DNA of 64,000 bases from Eubacterium sp. (lineage in GTDB: Bacteria; Bacillota; Clostridia; Lachnospirales; Lachnospiraceae): contig JAFRHL010000005.1 in NCBI GenBank assembly GCA_017433295.1, positions 1 to 64,000 of the forward strand, read 5' to 3'. The translations under genes were made by a program, and so were the position numbers. The notes under the pieces are model-generated. The model ran no database searches, had not been told where the DNA came from, and was given only the letters and a program-made list of their open reading frames with translations. Every line of letters begins with the position of its first letter. The first letter of the stretch is position 1. Shown one piece after another: positions 7,446 through 15,873 of the stretch.

Positions 7446-8532
7446 ATGCAGGGAAAACAGAATACAGTAATGATAAAAAGGTGTATAGATGTCTGCATGA
7501 CCATCCTCCTGCTCTGCCTTATGGCATATCAGGTGACCGGTGAGCAGGCGCATGAGTGGATCGGCATGGGGATGACGCTGCTTGTCATCATCCATCAGAT
7601 ACTGAACAGGAAATGGTATGCTGGATTATTTATTCTTCCGGGTTCCCTTTGCATTCCTTGATTATGAAAAAGCCGGATGGATTGTGTTTCTCGAAAATAT
7701 TCTGATGCTGTTATTCTGGGCTTTTTGTGGCGTACAGCTCACAGCCATCTGTAAGAATGCCGCAAGGAAGAAGGAAGAAAAAAAGAATCCGCTTATCCCA
7801 GTTGTCCTTCTGATGACTGCGGTCATTATCGGAGTGGTTCTTGCTCTCTTGCTTCCCTCTTCGGGTGATAAGGCAACATTTGGCGGTGCAGAATGGAATA
7901 TGTCGCAGGAACAGATGACGGAAGGCAGTCATACTGCAAGTGAAAGTGATATAACGCAGAATATCAATGATACTTTGAACACAGATTCTTCAGATATAGA
8001 TGATGGGTTTGTTTTCATAAAGGGCGGCTCATTCCTCATGGGAAGCCCGGAATCGGAAAACTGGCGTATTGATGATGAAGTGCAGCATGAAGTCAGCATA
8101 TCAGCCTTTTATATCGATCCCTATGAGACAACACAGGCGGAATATAGACGGCTTATGGGTGATAATCCGAGCAGCTTTGCAGGTGATGATCTGCCGGTTG
8201 AAAATATTTCATGGCTGAAAGCAGTGGAATTTGCAAATGGGTACCGCCTTCCGACCGAGGCTGAGTGGGAATATGCCTGCAGAGCCGGAACAAGTACGCC
8301 TTTTAACACGGAAAAATCCGTTGACGCAACAGAGGCTAATTTCTACGGGCATCATCCTTATGAGATTGAGGAGAATTAATTTGATAATTCCGCATTGGAA
8401 GCACGTCCGGGAGAATATCGTCAGACCACGGTAGAGGTTGGAAGTTTTGAGCCGAATGGCTGCGGTACTCCCTCCATGACAAAGAGAAGCAAATATCCCG
8501 AAACGGCATATCAGCTTGGAAGGAGCCTGTAG
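7446..8532 (+). pseudogene. Decayed DUF4405 membrane protein joined to a SUMF1-type domain
   Basis: Broken in several places. A first frame (7446-7661) gives a DUF4405-type membrane start (CIDVCMTILLLCLMAYQVTGE, HEWIGMGMTLLVIIHQILNRKWY) and then runs out of frame. A second frame (7618-8379) resumes with the end of that membrane domain (FAFLDYEKAGWIVFLENILM), a further TM helix and a formylglycine-generating-enzyme-like domain (GGSFLMGSPE, YRLPTEAEWEYACRAG). The usual stretch between AVEFAN and GYRLP is missing. A TAA at 8377 sits where a Tyr codon is expected, since the next codons continue the family pattern (FDNSALEARPGEYRQTTVEVGSFEPN) before homology ends and a TAG closes the frame at 8530. 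Confidence 0.75.
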
Positions 8533-8610
8533 ATGATGAAAAATGTATTAATCCTCTCTGCGAGTCCCAGAAAGGATGGAAATTCGGATATCCTTTGTCG
8601 GCAATTTTAA
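8533..8610 (+). pseudogene. N-terminal stub of an NADPH-dependent FMN reductase/flavodoxin-family protein
   Basis: The 25-codon frame MMKNVLILSASPRKDGNSD is the characteristic FMN-binding start of the flavodoxin-fold oxidoreductase family (pattern ILxxSPRxxGNS). It stops at residue 25 of about 180-200. It begins right after the stop of the preceding relic, as in a former operon. The rest of the gene is absent. Confidence 0.7.
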
Positions 8611-8676
8611 AAAGCCGCAAATCTGCGGTCACTAAGAACTATATTTCGATGCACTACACTCTGTGAGAACAATCCT

Positions 8677-8716
8677 TATACAACCTATTGACATAGTGGG
8701 TAAATAGTTGTATAGT
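8677..8716 (+). promoter_or_regulatory. Promoter of the serine acetyltransferase gene with an embedded inverted repeat
   Basis: TTGACA (8688-8693), a 17-base spacer and TATAGT (8711-8716) make a strong promoter. TATACAAC (8677-8684) and GTTGTATA (8707-8714) form an 8-bp inverted repeat that brackets the -35 and overlaps the -10, a plausible operator. The regulator is not identified. Confidence 0.7.
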
Positions 8717-8744
8717 ATGTTCAATTCATAGTAGGAACTGTGAT

Positions 8745-9734
8745 GTGGAGTATCTAAGAACGGACAAAGAAGAAATGGAAGAAATCATAAAAGAAAAAGA
8801 GATAGGTGAAATAGTAAATATTGTATTGGAAGATTATAAAGGCAAAAAGAATATAGATGCCATGAACCTTTATAATAATCCAAGCAAAGCGGAAGTAACG
8901 GAACTGGTTATTAATCTTTTCAGACTGGTTTATCCGGGCTATTACAAGGATAAAAATTATAAAATCTATAATCCGAATAATACCCTTGCGGTTGCTGTCG
9001 AGGATATTTTTTATCATCTGAACAAACAGGTCACGCTGGCTCTTGATTTTTGCAGATTAAAGGGCGAGATGACAGAGGAAGAAAGGAAAATAGAAAGCTA
9101 TCGTATCTGCAAGGAATTTTTTTATAAAATTCCGAAGATAAGAAGTATTATTGAAACCGATCTTCTGGCGGCTTATGACGGAGACCCTGCTGCAAGCTGC
9201 TTTGAGGAAATAATACTCGCGTATCCGGGACTTGTGGCAATAACTGTATACAGACTTGCACATGAATTATATCTATTAAAGGTTCCGGTCATACCGAGGC
9301 TTATGACTGAATATGCTCATTCCAAAACAGGAGTGGATATTCATCCCGGCGCGACTATCGGAGATTATTTTTTCATAGATCATGCGACAGGAATAGTAGT
9401 CGGCGAAACTTCTGTAATAGGAAGCCATGTGAAAATATATCAGGGAGTGACCATCGGAGCATTGTCAACCAGGGGCGGTCAGAAGCTATCAGGAAAGAAG
9501 AGACATCCGACCATCGGAGATAACGTTACGATCTATGCGGGTGCTTCAATTCTCGGAGGTGAAACCGTGATAGGAAACAACTCCATCATCGGTGGTAATA
9601 CATTTATCACATCTTCTGTACCCGAAGGAACCAGAGTAAGCATTAAGAATCCTGAAATGGAGTACTGTACGAGGGATAATGTGATTAAAACCGAAGAGAT
9701 TAAACAAAGTGATGAGTGGTATTATATCATTTGA
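8745..9734 (+). CDS. cysE: Serine O-acetyltransferase
   Basis: Catalyses acetyl-CoA + L-serine to O-acetylserine, the first step of cysteine synthesis. Residues about 1-180 are the helical N-terminal domain (DPAASCFEEIILAYPGL, VYRLAHELY). Residues about 190-310 are a left-handed hexapeptide-repeat beta-helix with the active-site blocks DIHPGATIG and IDHATGIVVGET, then GVTIGALS, RHPTIGDNV and GETVIGNNS. At 329 residues it is a long-form enzyme. The GTG at 8745 follows TAGGAACTG; an in-frame ATG at 8775 is a weaker alternative. The gene is visibly more AT-rich than its neighbours. It stands alone with its own promoter and terminator. Confidence 0.88.
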   Translation: MEYLRTDKEEMEEIIKEKEIGEIVNIVLEDYKGKKNIDAMNLYNNPSKAEVTELVINLFRLVYPGYYKDKNYKIYNPNNTLAVAVEDIFYHLNKQVTLALDFCRLKGEMTEEERKIESYRICKEFFYKIPKIRSIIETDLLAAYDGDPAASCFEEIILAYPGLVAITVYRLAHELYLLKVPVIPRLMTEYAHSKTGVDIHPGATIGDYFFIDHATGIVVGETSVIGSHVKIYQGVTIGALSTRGGQKLSGKKRHPTIGDNVTIYAGASILGGETVIGNNSIIGGNTFITSSVPEGTRVSIKNPEMEYCTRDNVIKTEEIKQSDEWYYII

Positions 9735-9794
9735 TGTTCTTAATCACACAAAGGACACATTTTCCGGTTATAATAAATACATATCGAGTAGCAG

Positions 9795-9837
9795 ACAGGC
9801 GTAATTCCAGATATAAAGGGATACGCCTGTTTTTTTG
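9795..9837 (+). terminator. Rho-independent terminator after cysE
   Basis: ACAGGCGTA (9795-9803) pairs perfectly with TACGCCTGT (9822-9830), followed by seven T residues. Confidence 0.88.
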
Positions 9838-9925
9838 TAACAATATTAATCATCGGTAATTATTGCCGGAGCGGCTGATGTAAAACCGGCGGGAAGAAAA
9901 ATCAGGATTAAGAAGGAGGATAATC

Positions 9926-11749
9926 ATGTCAATGAGAAAAATAATAGCAGCCATGCTTGTGTGTTCTATATCACTGGTATGTGCCTGTGGTAAGACTGCA
10001 GATACGACAGATACTGCTTCAGAAAGCAGCACCAGAGCAAAAACAACAGAAGCAGTAACCAACCTTGCACAGATCGACAATACAAAGTGGCAGTATAATG
10101 AAGTAGATGACGTTTATTACCAGCTGGGGATTTCCTATTGCGAGAATCCGGCAGATACAGAATATGAAGAACTGGCAGTGATCGTGCCGGCAGTTTATTT
10201 GGAAGGTAAGGAGAACGGGGATGGTACATACACCTGTACTTTAAGTGAGACCGGCCAGGTAAACGGGTATACCGCGTCCACAGCACCGGTGGTATTCCCG
10301 GTCAACACACCCGGCTATTCGGCAATGTCCCCAATGACTGAGTACACGAGTGTCACTGACTACACATCGGCAGGCTTTATTTATGTCCATGCCGGGTGTC
10401 GCGGAAGGGATGCCGGGGCTCCGGCGGGGGTGACGGATCTTAAAGCGGCCATCCGGTACATCCGCTATAATGACGGAAATATTGCCGGTGATATGGACAG
10501 GATTTTTACATTTGGTATGTCAGGCGGCGGAGCCCAGTCCGCGCTCCTGGGAGTAACGGGCGACTCGGCGCTCTACGATGATTATCTTAAAGAAATCGGT
10601 GCAGTAGAGGGGGTGAGCGATGCAGTTCTCGGCTCTCAGGGATGGTGCCCGATCACTTCCCTGGATTCTGCTGATGAGGCATATGAATGGATGATGGGGA
10701 CGACCAGATCCGGTCTTTCAGAGGAAGAACAGAGCATATCTGACAGCCTTACAGCAGCTTATGCTGAATATATAAACGGACTGGGACTCACTGATACAGA
10801 AGGAAACAGCCTGACACTTGAAGAGAGTGCAGATGGGAGATATCAGGCCGGATCCTACTATGAATATATAAAAGGTGTGATCGAGGAGTCCCTTAATAAC
10901 TTTCTGGCTGACACGGAATTTCCCTATGATGCAGATGCATCTAGCCAGGGGCATCAGGCCGGAATGGGAAGGGGTGACGGTTCTGGAGGCCCGGGGGGCA
11001 GCAGACCGGATAAGAACGACCTTGGTAGTCAGAAACCGGAGGGAATGACCGGGAACATGGATAATAAAGATGGTGACGATAAGGATTTTACACAAATGGA
11101 TGATATTTCAAGAACAGAGAATTCATCCGGCATATCCATTTCCGGAACCTTTGAAACGGCTGCGGATTACATTGATGCCCTGAATGCAAACGGCATATGG
11201 GTCACTTATGATGAAAAAACAAATACAGCCAAAATCACAAGCATAAACGATTTCGCGGAAGCTGTTAAAACTGCATCAAAAGGAATTGCTGCCTTTGACC
11301 AGCTGGACGGTTCCCAGGGGGAAAATACTCTGTTTGGATACGGTGACGGGGAGGGAGCCCATTTTGACTCCATACTCGCTCAGATCTTAAAAGACAATGG
11401 ATCATCTTACGCATCTGATTATGCGGAGGATCTGGAAAAGAAGGATTCACAGGGCCATACCGTGGATTACAGGCTGAACATGTACTCGCCGCTCTACTAT
11501 CTCCTTTCCTCGTCAGAAGGTTACCAGAGCGCGAATGTGGCAAAATACTTCAGAATCAATACAGGCCTGTGGCAGAGTGACACGGCAGTCAATACGGAAG
11601 CGAACCTGGTCCTTGCCCTTAAGAATTATGGTTCCGATGTAGATTACAGTTTTGTATGGGGACAGGAGCATACCATGGCTGAAAGCAGCGGGGATTCGAC
11701 CGGCAATTTCATTTCATGGGTGAACGAATGCCTTTCTGAGGACAATTGA
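9926..11749 (+). CDS. Tannase-like alpha/beta-hydrolase lipoprotein
   Basis: Secreted, lipid-anchored esterase. The signal peptide ends in a lipobox with Cys21 (LVCAC). The core is an alpha/beta hydrolase: oxyanion region YVHAGCRGRDAG, nucleophile Ser199 in GMSGGGAQS, and a late His in WGQEHTM as likely catalytic base. Order and length (607 residues) resemble bacterial tannase/feruloyl-esterase-like proteins, so the substrate may be a gallate or other aromatic ester; not proven. Residues about 345-400 are a Gly/Asp/Lys-rich low-complexity insertion (RGDGSGGPGGSRP). RBS AGAAGGAGGATAATC fixes the ATG at 9926. It is a single-gene unit. Confidence 0.72.
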   Translation: MSMRKIIAAMLVCSISLVCACGKTADTTDTASESSTRAKTTEAVTNLAQIDNTKWQYNEVDDVYYQLGISYCENPADTEYEELAVIVPAVYLEGKENGDGTYTCTLSETGQVNGYTASTAPVVFPVNTPGYSAMSPMTEYTSVTDYTSAGFIYVHAGCRGRDAGAPAGVTDLKAAIRYIRYNDGNIAGDMDRIFTFGMSGGGAQSALLGVTGDSALYDDYLKEIGAVEGVSDAVLGSQGWCPITSLDSADEAYEWMMGTTRSGLSEEEQSISDSLTAAYAEYINGLGLTDTEGNSLTLEESADGRYQAGSYYEYIKGVIEESLNNFLADTEFPYDADASSQGHQAGMGRGDGSGGPGGSRPDKNDLGSQKPEGMTGNMDNKDGDDKDFTQMDDISRTENSSGISISGTFETAADYIDALNANGIWVTYDEKTNTAKITSINDFAEAVKTASKGIAAFDQLDGSQGENTLFGYGDGEGAHFDSILAQILKDNGSSYASDYAEDLEKKDSQGHTVDYRLNMYSPLYYLLSSSEGYQSANVAKYFRINTGLWQSDTAVNTEANLVLALKNYGSDVDYSFVWGQEHTMAESSGDSTGNFISWVNECLSEDN

Positions 11750-11864
11750 CTGAACAGTTTCCTGACGGAAAGTAACCATTTGCATCATTGTAAGGTATAC
11801 GTGAAAAATTTGTTAAAAATGTCCATTTGAAATAAAAATGTTGTTGATGTAAAATTGATTTACA

Positions 11865-11917
11865 ACGTGTGGCGTTTTCAACTGCGTAAATCCGGTTGGA
11901 AGGCCACACGTTTTTTT
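11865..11917 (+). terminator. Hairpin terminator downstream of the tannase-like gene
   Basis: ACGTGTGGC (11865-11873) pairs with GCCACACGT (11903-11911) across a long loop, followed by a T run. It lies 115 bases after the stop codon and directly abuts the MATE remnant. Confidence 0.6.
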
Positions 11918-12166
11918 ATCTTCCTGCAGGCGATGGGCAAGGCGGTGTTATCCACCCTTCTTTCCATGGTCCGGGAGATTGTATTCGGGGTAGGGTTTGC
12001 ACTTTTTCTTCCGGTTTTCTATGGACTCGATGGAGTTCTCTACTCCATGCCCCTGTCGGATATACTGACATTCGCCATTGCGATCTTCCTGATCGTGAGA
12101 ACCTATAAGGAACTGGTTCCGAAGGCAGGAAGCCGCTTTCGTTCCGAACAGTCATTTACAGGATAA
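11914..12166 (+). pseudogene. C-terminal remnant of a MATE-family efflux transporter
   Basis: The translated stretch FLQAMGKAVLSTLLSMVRE, then VFYGLDGVLYSMPLSDILTF and an IFLIVRTYKEL tail, matches the last two membrane helices of MATE (NorM/DinF-type) multidrug exporters. About 80 codons of a protein normally about 450 residues remain. No start codon or RBS suits it, and a terminator hairpin lies immediately upstream. It is a non-functional leftover of a deletion. Confidence 0.7.
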
Positions 12167-12202
12167 TACGGGAAAGACCGGTATTGCTGAAAGGAAAGGA
12201 AT

Positions 12203-12559
12203 ATGTATAATAAAGGTGACTATATCATTTATGGGATTAATGGTGTGTGCAGGATACAGGATTATATGGAATCAGAATCATTCGGAGAAAAAAAGACCTG
12301 CTATATCCTTCGTCCTTTAGATCAGGATGGAAGTAAGATCTTCACACCGGTCGATAATCAGAAAGTTTTTATGCGGCCTCTTATCTCCAGAGAAGAAGCC
12401 GCGAAACTGATCGAAGGAATCCCTCAATATGACGACATGATATTCCATGAAAGAAAGGATCAGGAGCAGGAATATAAAAAGATACTGCAGAAAAGTTTAA
12501 GTCTTGATTTCTTTTGCCCTTTATCCAAGTACGTCTTGCGATGTATCCTTGTTCAATAA
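12203..12559 (+). CDS. CarD/CdnL-TRCF-family protein, C-terminally shortened
   Basis: The N-terminal RNA-polymerase-interacting domain (CarD_TRCF fold) is clear: MYNKGDYIIYGINGVCRI, then a Tyr/Leu beta-rich stretch through FTPVDNQKVFMRPLIS. A helical DNA-contacting part follows in full-length proteins (about 160 residues). Here helical homology stops near residue 95 (QEQEYKKILQKS), and the last roughly 22 residues are unrelated and overlap the 3' end of the opposing DUF4317 gene. RBS AAAGGAAAGGAAT precedes the ATG. It is probably truncated by the same event that shortened DUF4317; a residual role in transcription control is unclear. Confidence 0.65.
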   Translation: MYNKGDYIIYGINGVCRIQDYMESESFGEKKTCYILRPLDQDGSKIFTPVDNQKVFMRPLISREEAAKLIEGIPQYDDMIFHERKDQEQEYKKILQKSLSLDFFCPLSKYVLRCILVQ

Positions 12560-13168
12560 AACAGATAAAAGCTCCCGTTCCGGCTCTTTCGGGTTTGCAT
12601 GGTACACATAAATCCTGTCCGGATCAGCGCTCCGCCCTGCGAAAGCCGGATAGAGGAAACCGAACTGTGGCTCACCCATCTCATATTCTCCTGTAAGCGG
12701 TGCCAGTACACAGATAATGAAATCATATATTTCTTCTGATCCCTCCAGCCAGGCACCATCAGTACCCTTTACAGGAATATCGTAGGTTCCGGAAAACAGA
12801 TAGATTCCATAATCTGATCTCGCAGGATAACGTTCACCGATCACCTCATAGAAGACACTCAGCAATCCGTCATCTTTCAGTCCTGACTGACACATGGTTT
12901 CAAGAAGAGGCCACATTGTTTTCTGCCTGACAGCACCAGCGGGGAAAGCGTATTCTTTAAGCTGGACATTTGTTTTAGCGAAGGGAACTTTCTTTGCCAG
13001 TGCCAGGTTTTTCTTTTGATCTGTTGGTTTCAGCTTGCCAAAATGAATATTAAAGGATCCGTTATCATAGCCTTCCCGGTCCAGGTAGCAGCCTGCAATA
13101 CGGGAAAAGCAATGACGGGAAAGTGTCATCCTGCGGGTCAGTTCCAGCATATCCTTTCGATCGATCAT
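12521..13168 (-). pseudogene. DUF4317 family protein, C-terminally truncated
   Basis: The start MIDRKDMLELTRRMT and the segments CFSRIAGCYLDREG, PFAKTNVQLKEYAFP and LLSVFYEVIGERYP match DUF4317 proteins of Clostridia, whose function is unknown. Members run about 380-430 residues; this one ends after 215, following FLYPAFAGRSADPDRIYVY and a short unrelated tail. ATG 13168 was chosen because GAGGTGAG lies 8 bases upstream; a start 11 codons earlier lacks an RBS. Its 3' end overlaps the truncated CarD gene tail to tail, so a single deletion may have removed the ends of both. Confidence 0.7.
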
Positions 13169-13276
13169 TCTAATTCTCACCTCTGATTTTATTTCATTCA
13201 TTTTCGGAGTGGTTTACTGATTCAATATCATATCATATCATATTAAAGCTTTGTCTGCAAAGAAATATGGATTGCC

Positions 13277-13305
13277 TTGAGGATAACAGATAAATCGAGT
13301 ATACT
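13277..13305 (+). promoter_or_regulatory. Promoter of the GNAT gene
   Basis: TTGAGG (13277-13282), a 17-base spacer and TATACT (13300-13305), about 50 bases before the start codon. The -10 region resembles the promoter at 16874. Confidence 0.6.
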
Positions 13306-13355
13306 ATAAAGAACTTTAACAGGAGTGGGTCCGATATTAATAAGGAGATGATCTA

Positions 13356-13829
13356 ATGCCTATCACAGTTCGACGCGCGGAACAGCGTGATATACCCTCA
13401 ATTATTGAACTGCTTAAACAGGTCAACCGGGTTCATTACGATGGAAGACCGGATTTGTTTAAGCTGGCCACAAAGTATAATGAAAATGAACTTCTGTCTA
13501 TTATAGAAAATGACCAGACTCCCGTGTTCGTCTGCACAGATAAAGACGGTCTTGTACTTGGTCATGGCTTCTGTATCTTTCAGCGCCCTGAAAATACGAG
13601 ACTGCTAAACGACATTCTGACACTTTACATTGATGATATTTGTGTGGAAGAGACCACACGGGGCCGGCATGTTGGCAGTGCGATATATGAATATATCCTG
13701 GAATTTGCACGAAGCTGTGGATGCTACAATGTTACTTTGAATGTATGGAGCTGTAATCCCGGTGCAAAGAAGTTTTATGAAAAGCTGGGACTCGAAACGT
13801 ATAAAGTAGGAATGGAGAAAATACTGTAA
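13356..13829 (+). CDS. GNAT family N-acetyltransferase
   Basis: Acetyl-CoA-dependent acetyltransferase; substrate unknown. The start TVRRAEQRDIPSIIELLKQV and the acetyl-CoA loop region DDICVEETTRGRHVGSAIYEY (R-G-R-H-V-G in place of the usual RGxGxG/A) followed by NVWSCNPGAKKFYEKLGL are standard GNAT features. Length 157. RBS AAGGAGATGATCTA. Monocistronic with its own promoter. Confidence 0.82.
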   Translation: MPITVRRAEQRDIPSIIELLKQVNRVHYDGRPDLFKLATKYNENELLSIIENDQTPVFVCTDKDGLVLGHGFCIFQRPENTRLLNDILTLYIDDICVEETTRGRHVGSAIYEYILEFARSCGCYNVTLNVWSCNPGAKKFYEKLGLETYKVGMEKIL

Positions 13830-13984
13830 TTATCTTGTTATGCGGGGGAGACGGCATCCTTCTTGCTGCTCTAACTGGAAGAACGGCCAAACGCCTGTCG
13901 AAATCCACCGTTATTGAAACTAAGGCCATCCACCAGCCCCTCATGGTAAAAAAGAAGGAATAATAGAAATGAAATCATTGATTA

Positions 13985-14779
13985 TTACAAAGCCAGACCG
14001 GCCTTTGCAGCCTGTTCATGCTGAAGCTTTCTGGGGATGTTATATAGCTTTCCATCTTTGATGAGCTTTGCTCCGGTCTGGTGGTAATAGAAGCCGCTTC
14101 CATATTTCCGGCATTGCCTGTGGACATTCAGTATCCAGTCAAAATCACAGGGTCTTGCATCCGGACCGGATTCCCCTCCTACAGATACAGACTCTATCAT
14201 GCCGGGATAGTCCTCAAAATAGCAGGAAAGATCAACGGGGGATAACATAGGTTCGATCATGACTGATTTGTGTTTAAGTGGCAGGGGGAGATATACAGGC
14301 AGCCGCATATCGGCCATTTCCTGGCTTTCACAGGTGACTGCGATATCCACATGGTCCCAGCCCCCACCCCAATCATATGGGAGGTTTTCTCTGATTCTTT
14401 CCGGCCGTTTTGTGATCATAAAGAAAGTGCAGTCTGAACGCTCCCGCATCATATTCCACAGATCCTTTCTCCATTCATCCGCATCGATGTGAAAAAAGTC
14501 CGATGAAAAACAGGTATAAAAATGAGAACCGGAGGGGACCTTGTAAAGGTCTTTATATGCACCAGTACGAAGTTTTCTTACCGGCAGGTTAAAGTTACGT
14601 GTTTTATGGACCACCGTTGGATCCCTGCCAACGGCCTCATCCTTCCGGAACATATAGCAATGCAGGCAGCCAGGGCTTACCTTGCTGCAGCCATGGATTG
14701 CATTCCAGGTTACGGTCACAGGAGCCCGAACATCCCGGGCTGGATCCTGAAATAATGATAGCTGTTTGTAATTCTCCAT
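13985..14779 (-). CDS. DUF5131 (Gp37/Gp68-like) radical-SAM-type protein
   Basis: 264 residues. The early motif TWNAIHGCSKVSPGCLHCYMF carries Cys31, Cys38 and Cys41 (CX6CX2C), the iron-sulfur-type pattern of the phage Gp37/Gp68 family now called DUF5131. Conserved FFMITKRPERI and SVGGESGPDARPCDFDW follow, also typical. The family occurs in phages and bacteria; its reaction is unknown. RBS AGAAAGGACC. It lies 25 bases downstream of a 27-codon frame. No other phage gene is adjacent. Confidence 0.83.
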   Translation of the reverse strand: MENYKQLSLFQDPARDVRAPVTVTWNAIHGCSKVSPGCLHCYMFRKDEAVGRDPTVVHKTRNFNLPVRKLRTGAYKDLYKVPSGSHFYTCFSSDFFHIDADEWRKDLWNMMRERSDCTFFMITKRPERIRENLPYDWGGGWDHVDIAVTCESQEMADMRLPVYLPLPLKHKSVMIEPMLSPVDLSCYFEDYPGMIESVSVGGESGPDARPCDFDWILNVHRQCRKYGSGFYYHQTGAKLIKDGKLYNIPRKLQHEQAAKAGLAL

Positions 14780-14804
14780 GATATGGTCCTTTCTGAAAAG
14801 ATCC

Positions 14805-14888
14805 TTAAGGGAGGGACGCGGAATTATCGTATCCGAGCATGGCGGATATTTCTTCTGTGGCTATGGAATGCATCCTGTTTTTTGTCAT
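14805..14888 (-). CDS. Possible 27-residue peptide or 5' gene stub
   Basis: On the minus strand, GAGAGGTGG precedes an ATG (14888) opening MTKNRMHSIATEEISAMLGY and ending after 27 residues, 25 bases before the DUF5131 gene. The strong RBS suggests real initiation. The sequence is not recognised. It may be a leader, a small protein or the stub of a deleted gene like others nearby. Confidence 0.35.
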   Translation of the reverse strand: MTKNRMHSIATEEISAMLGYDNSASLP

Positions 14889-15043
14889 AAGAAGTACCAC
14901 CTCTCATTGCAATCTGGATAAAATGATCATATCATGCTATATTAGATAATACCAGTGAAAATATTAAGATAAGACTTGTGACAATGAGGGAAGAGGGATG
15001 ATTTGCGGCTATAGCAGGCACATAGGCAGGAGGTACTATCACT

Positions 15044-15871
15044 GTGAAGATCACTAATATAACGGCAGTATATTTCAGCCCGACAGGATCAACCAGAAAG
15101 ATTGTAGAAGAACTGGCCCGGGTAATGGCTGATGAATATTCGGTTCCAATGCATACATTTGATTTTACTTTGCCGGAAAACCGTGTGGAATCAATAACTT
15201 TTCAAGGAAGTGACCTGGTGGTTTTTGGTGTACCGGTCTATGCGGGGCGGGTACCAAATAAGATCCTGCCGGAGATCCGGCGTATTTTTAAAGGGGATGG
15301 TGCCCTGGCAGTGCCTGTGGTGACTTTCGGGAACCGGAGCTATGATAATGCCCTGATAGAACTCAGAAATGAACTGGAAGAAGGGGGATTCCATACCATA
15401 GCCGGAGGAGCCTTTGTAGCCGAACATGCTTTTTCAGGAAAGCTTGCACCGGGACGTCCGGACAGAGAGGATATGGATCTGGTCAGGAGTTTTGCAAAAA
15501 CGGTGGCGGATAAAGTGAACGAAATGAAAGAGATACCCGGACCGGTTAAGGTCAGAGGAATAGAACCGATCCCGCCATATTACCAGCCGCTTGGGATCGA
15601 TGGCAGACCGGCGAAATTCCTGAAAGCGAAGCCTGTAATTGGGCCCGGATGTATCAGATGCGGGAAATGCATAAATGCCTGTCCGATGGGTTCCATAAAT
15701 GAAGAAAATGATGAGTTGAAGGTGGAAGGGATCTGCATCAAGTGTCAGGCATGCATAAAAATATGTCCTGTCCGGGCACTCTTTTTCGATGACAGTGCTT
15801 TTTTATCCCATGTTGCCATGTTGGAGCAGAATTTCTCCAGAAAAGCGGAAAATGAAGTTTTTCCTGTCTGA
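15044..15871 (+). CDS. EFR1-type flavodoxin-ferredoxin protein
   Basis: Electron-transfer protein with an N-terminal flavodoxin-like domain (YFSPTGSTRKIVEELA, FMN loop; FGVPVYAGRVPNKI) and two C-terminal [4Fe-4S] ferredoxin motifs: CIRCGKCINACP and CIKCQACIKICP (residues about 205-245). This is the EFRRO/EFR1 architecture common in gut anaerobes. The start is GTG at 15044, supported by CAGGAGGTACTATCACT. Length 275 is usual. It converges with the next gene, with only two bases between the stop codons. Confidence 0.87.
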   Translation: MKITNITAVYFSPTGSTRKIVEELARVMADEYSVPMHTFDFTLPENRVESITFQGSDLVVFGVPVYAGRVPNKILPEIRRIFKGDGALAVPVVTFGNRSYDNALIELRNELEEGGFHTIAGGAFVAEHAFSGKLAPGRPDREDMDLVRSFAKTVADKVNEMKEIPGPVKVRGIEPIPPYYQPLGIDGRPAKFLKAKPVIGPGCIRCGKCINACPMGSINEENDELKVEGICIKCQACIKICPVRALFFDDSAFLSHVAMLEQNFSRKAENEVFPV

Positions 15872-15873
15872 TG

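Noticed and set aside
8614..8629. Small GCCGCA/TGCGGT hairpin after the FMN-reductase stub, considered as a plus-strand terminator
   Set aside because: The stem is only five to six pairs and the A/T tract lies on the upstream side, so it cannot terminate plus-strand transcripts.
12514..12696. Short plus-strand frame over the CarD/DUF4317 junction
   Set aside because: It is antisense to the clearly recognisable DUF4317 coding sequence and has no RBS.
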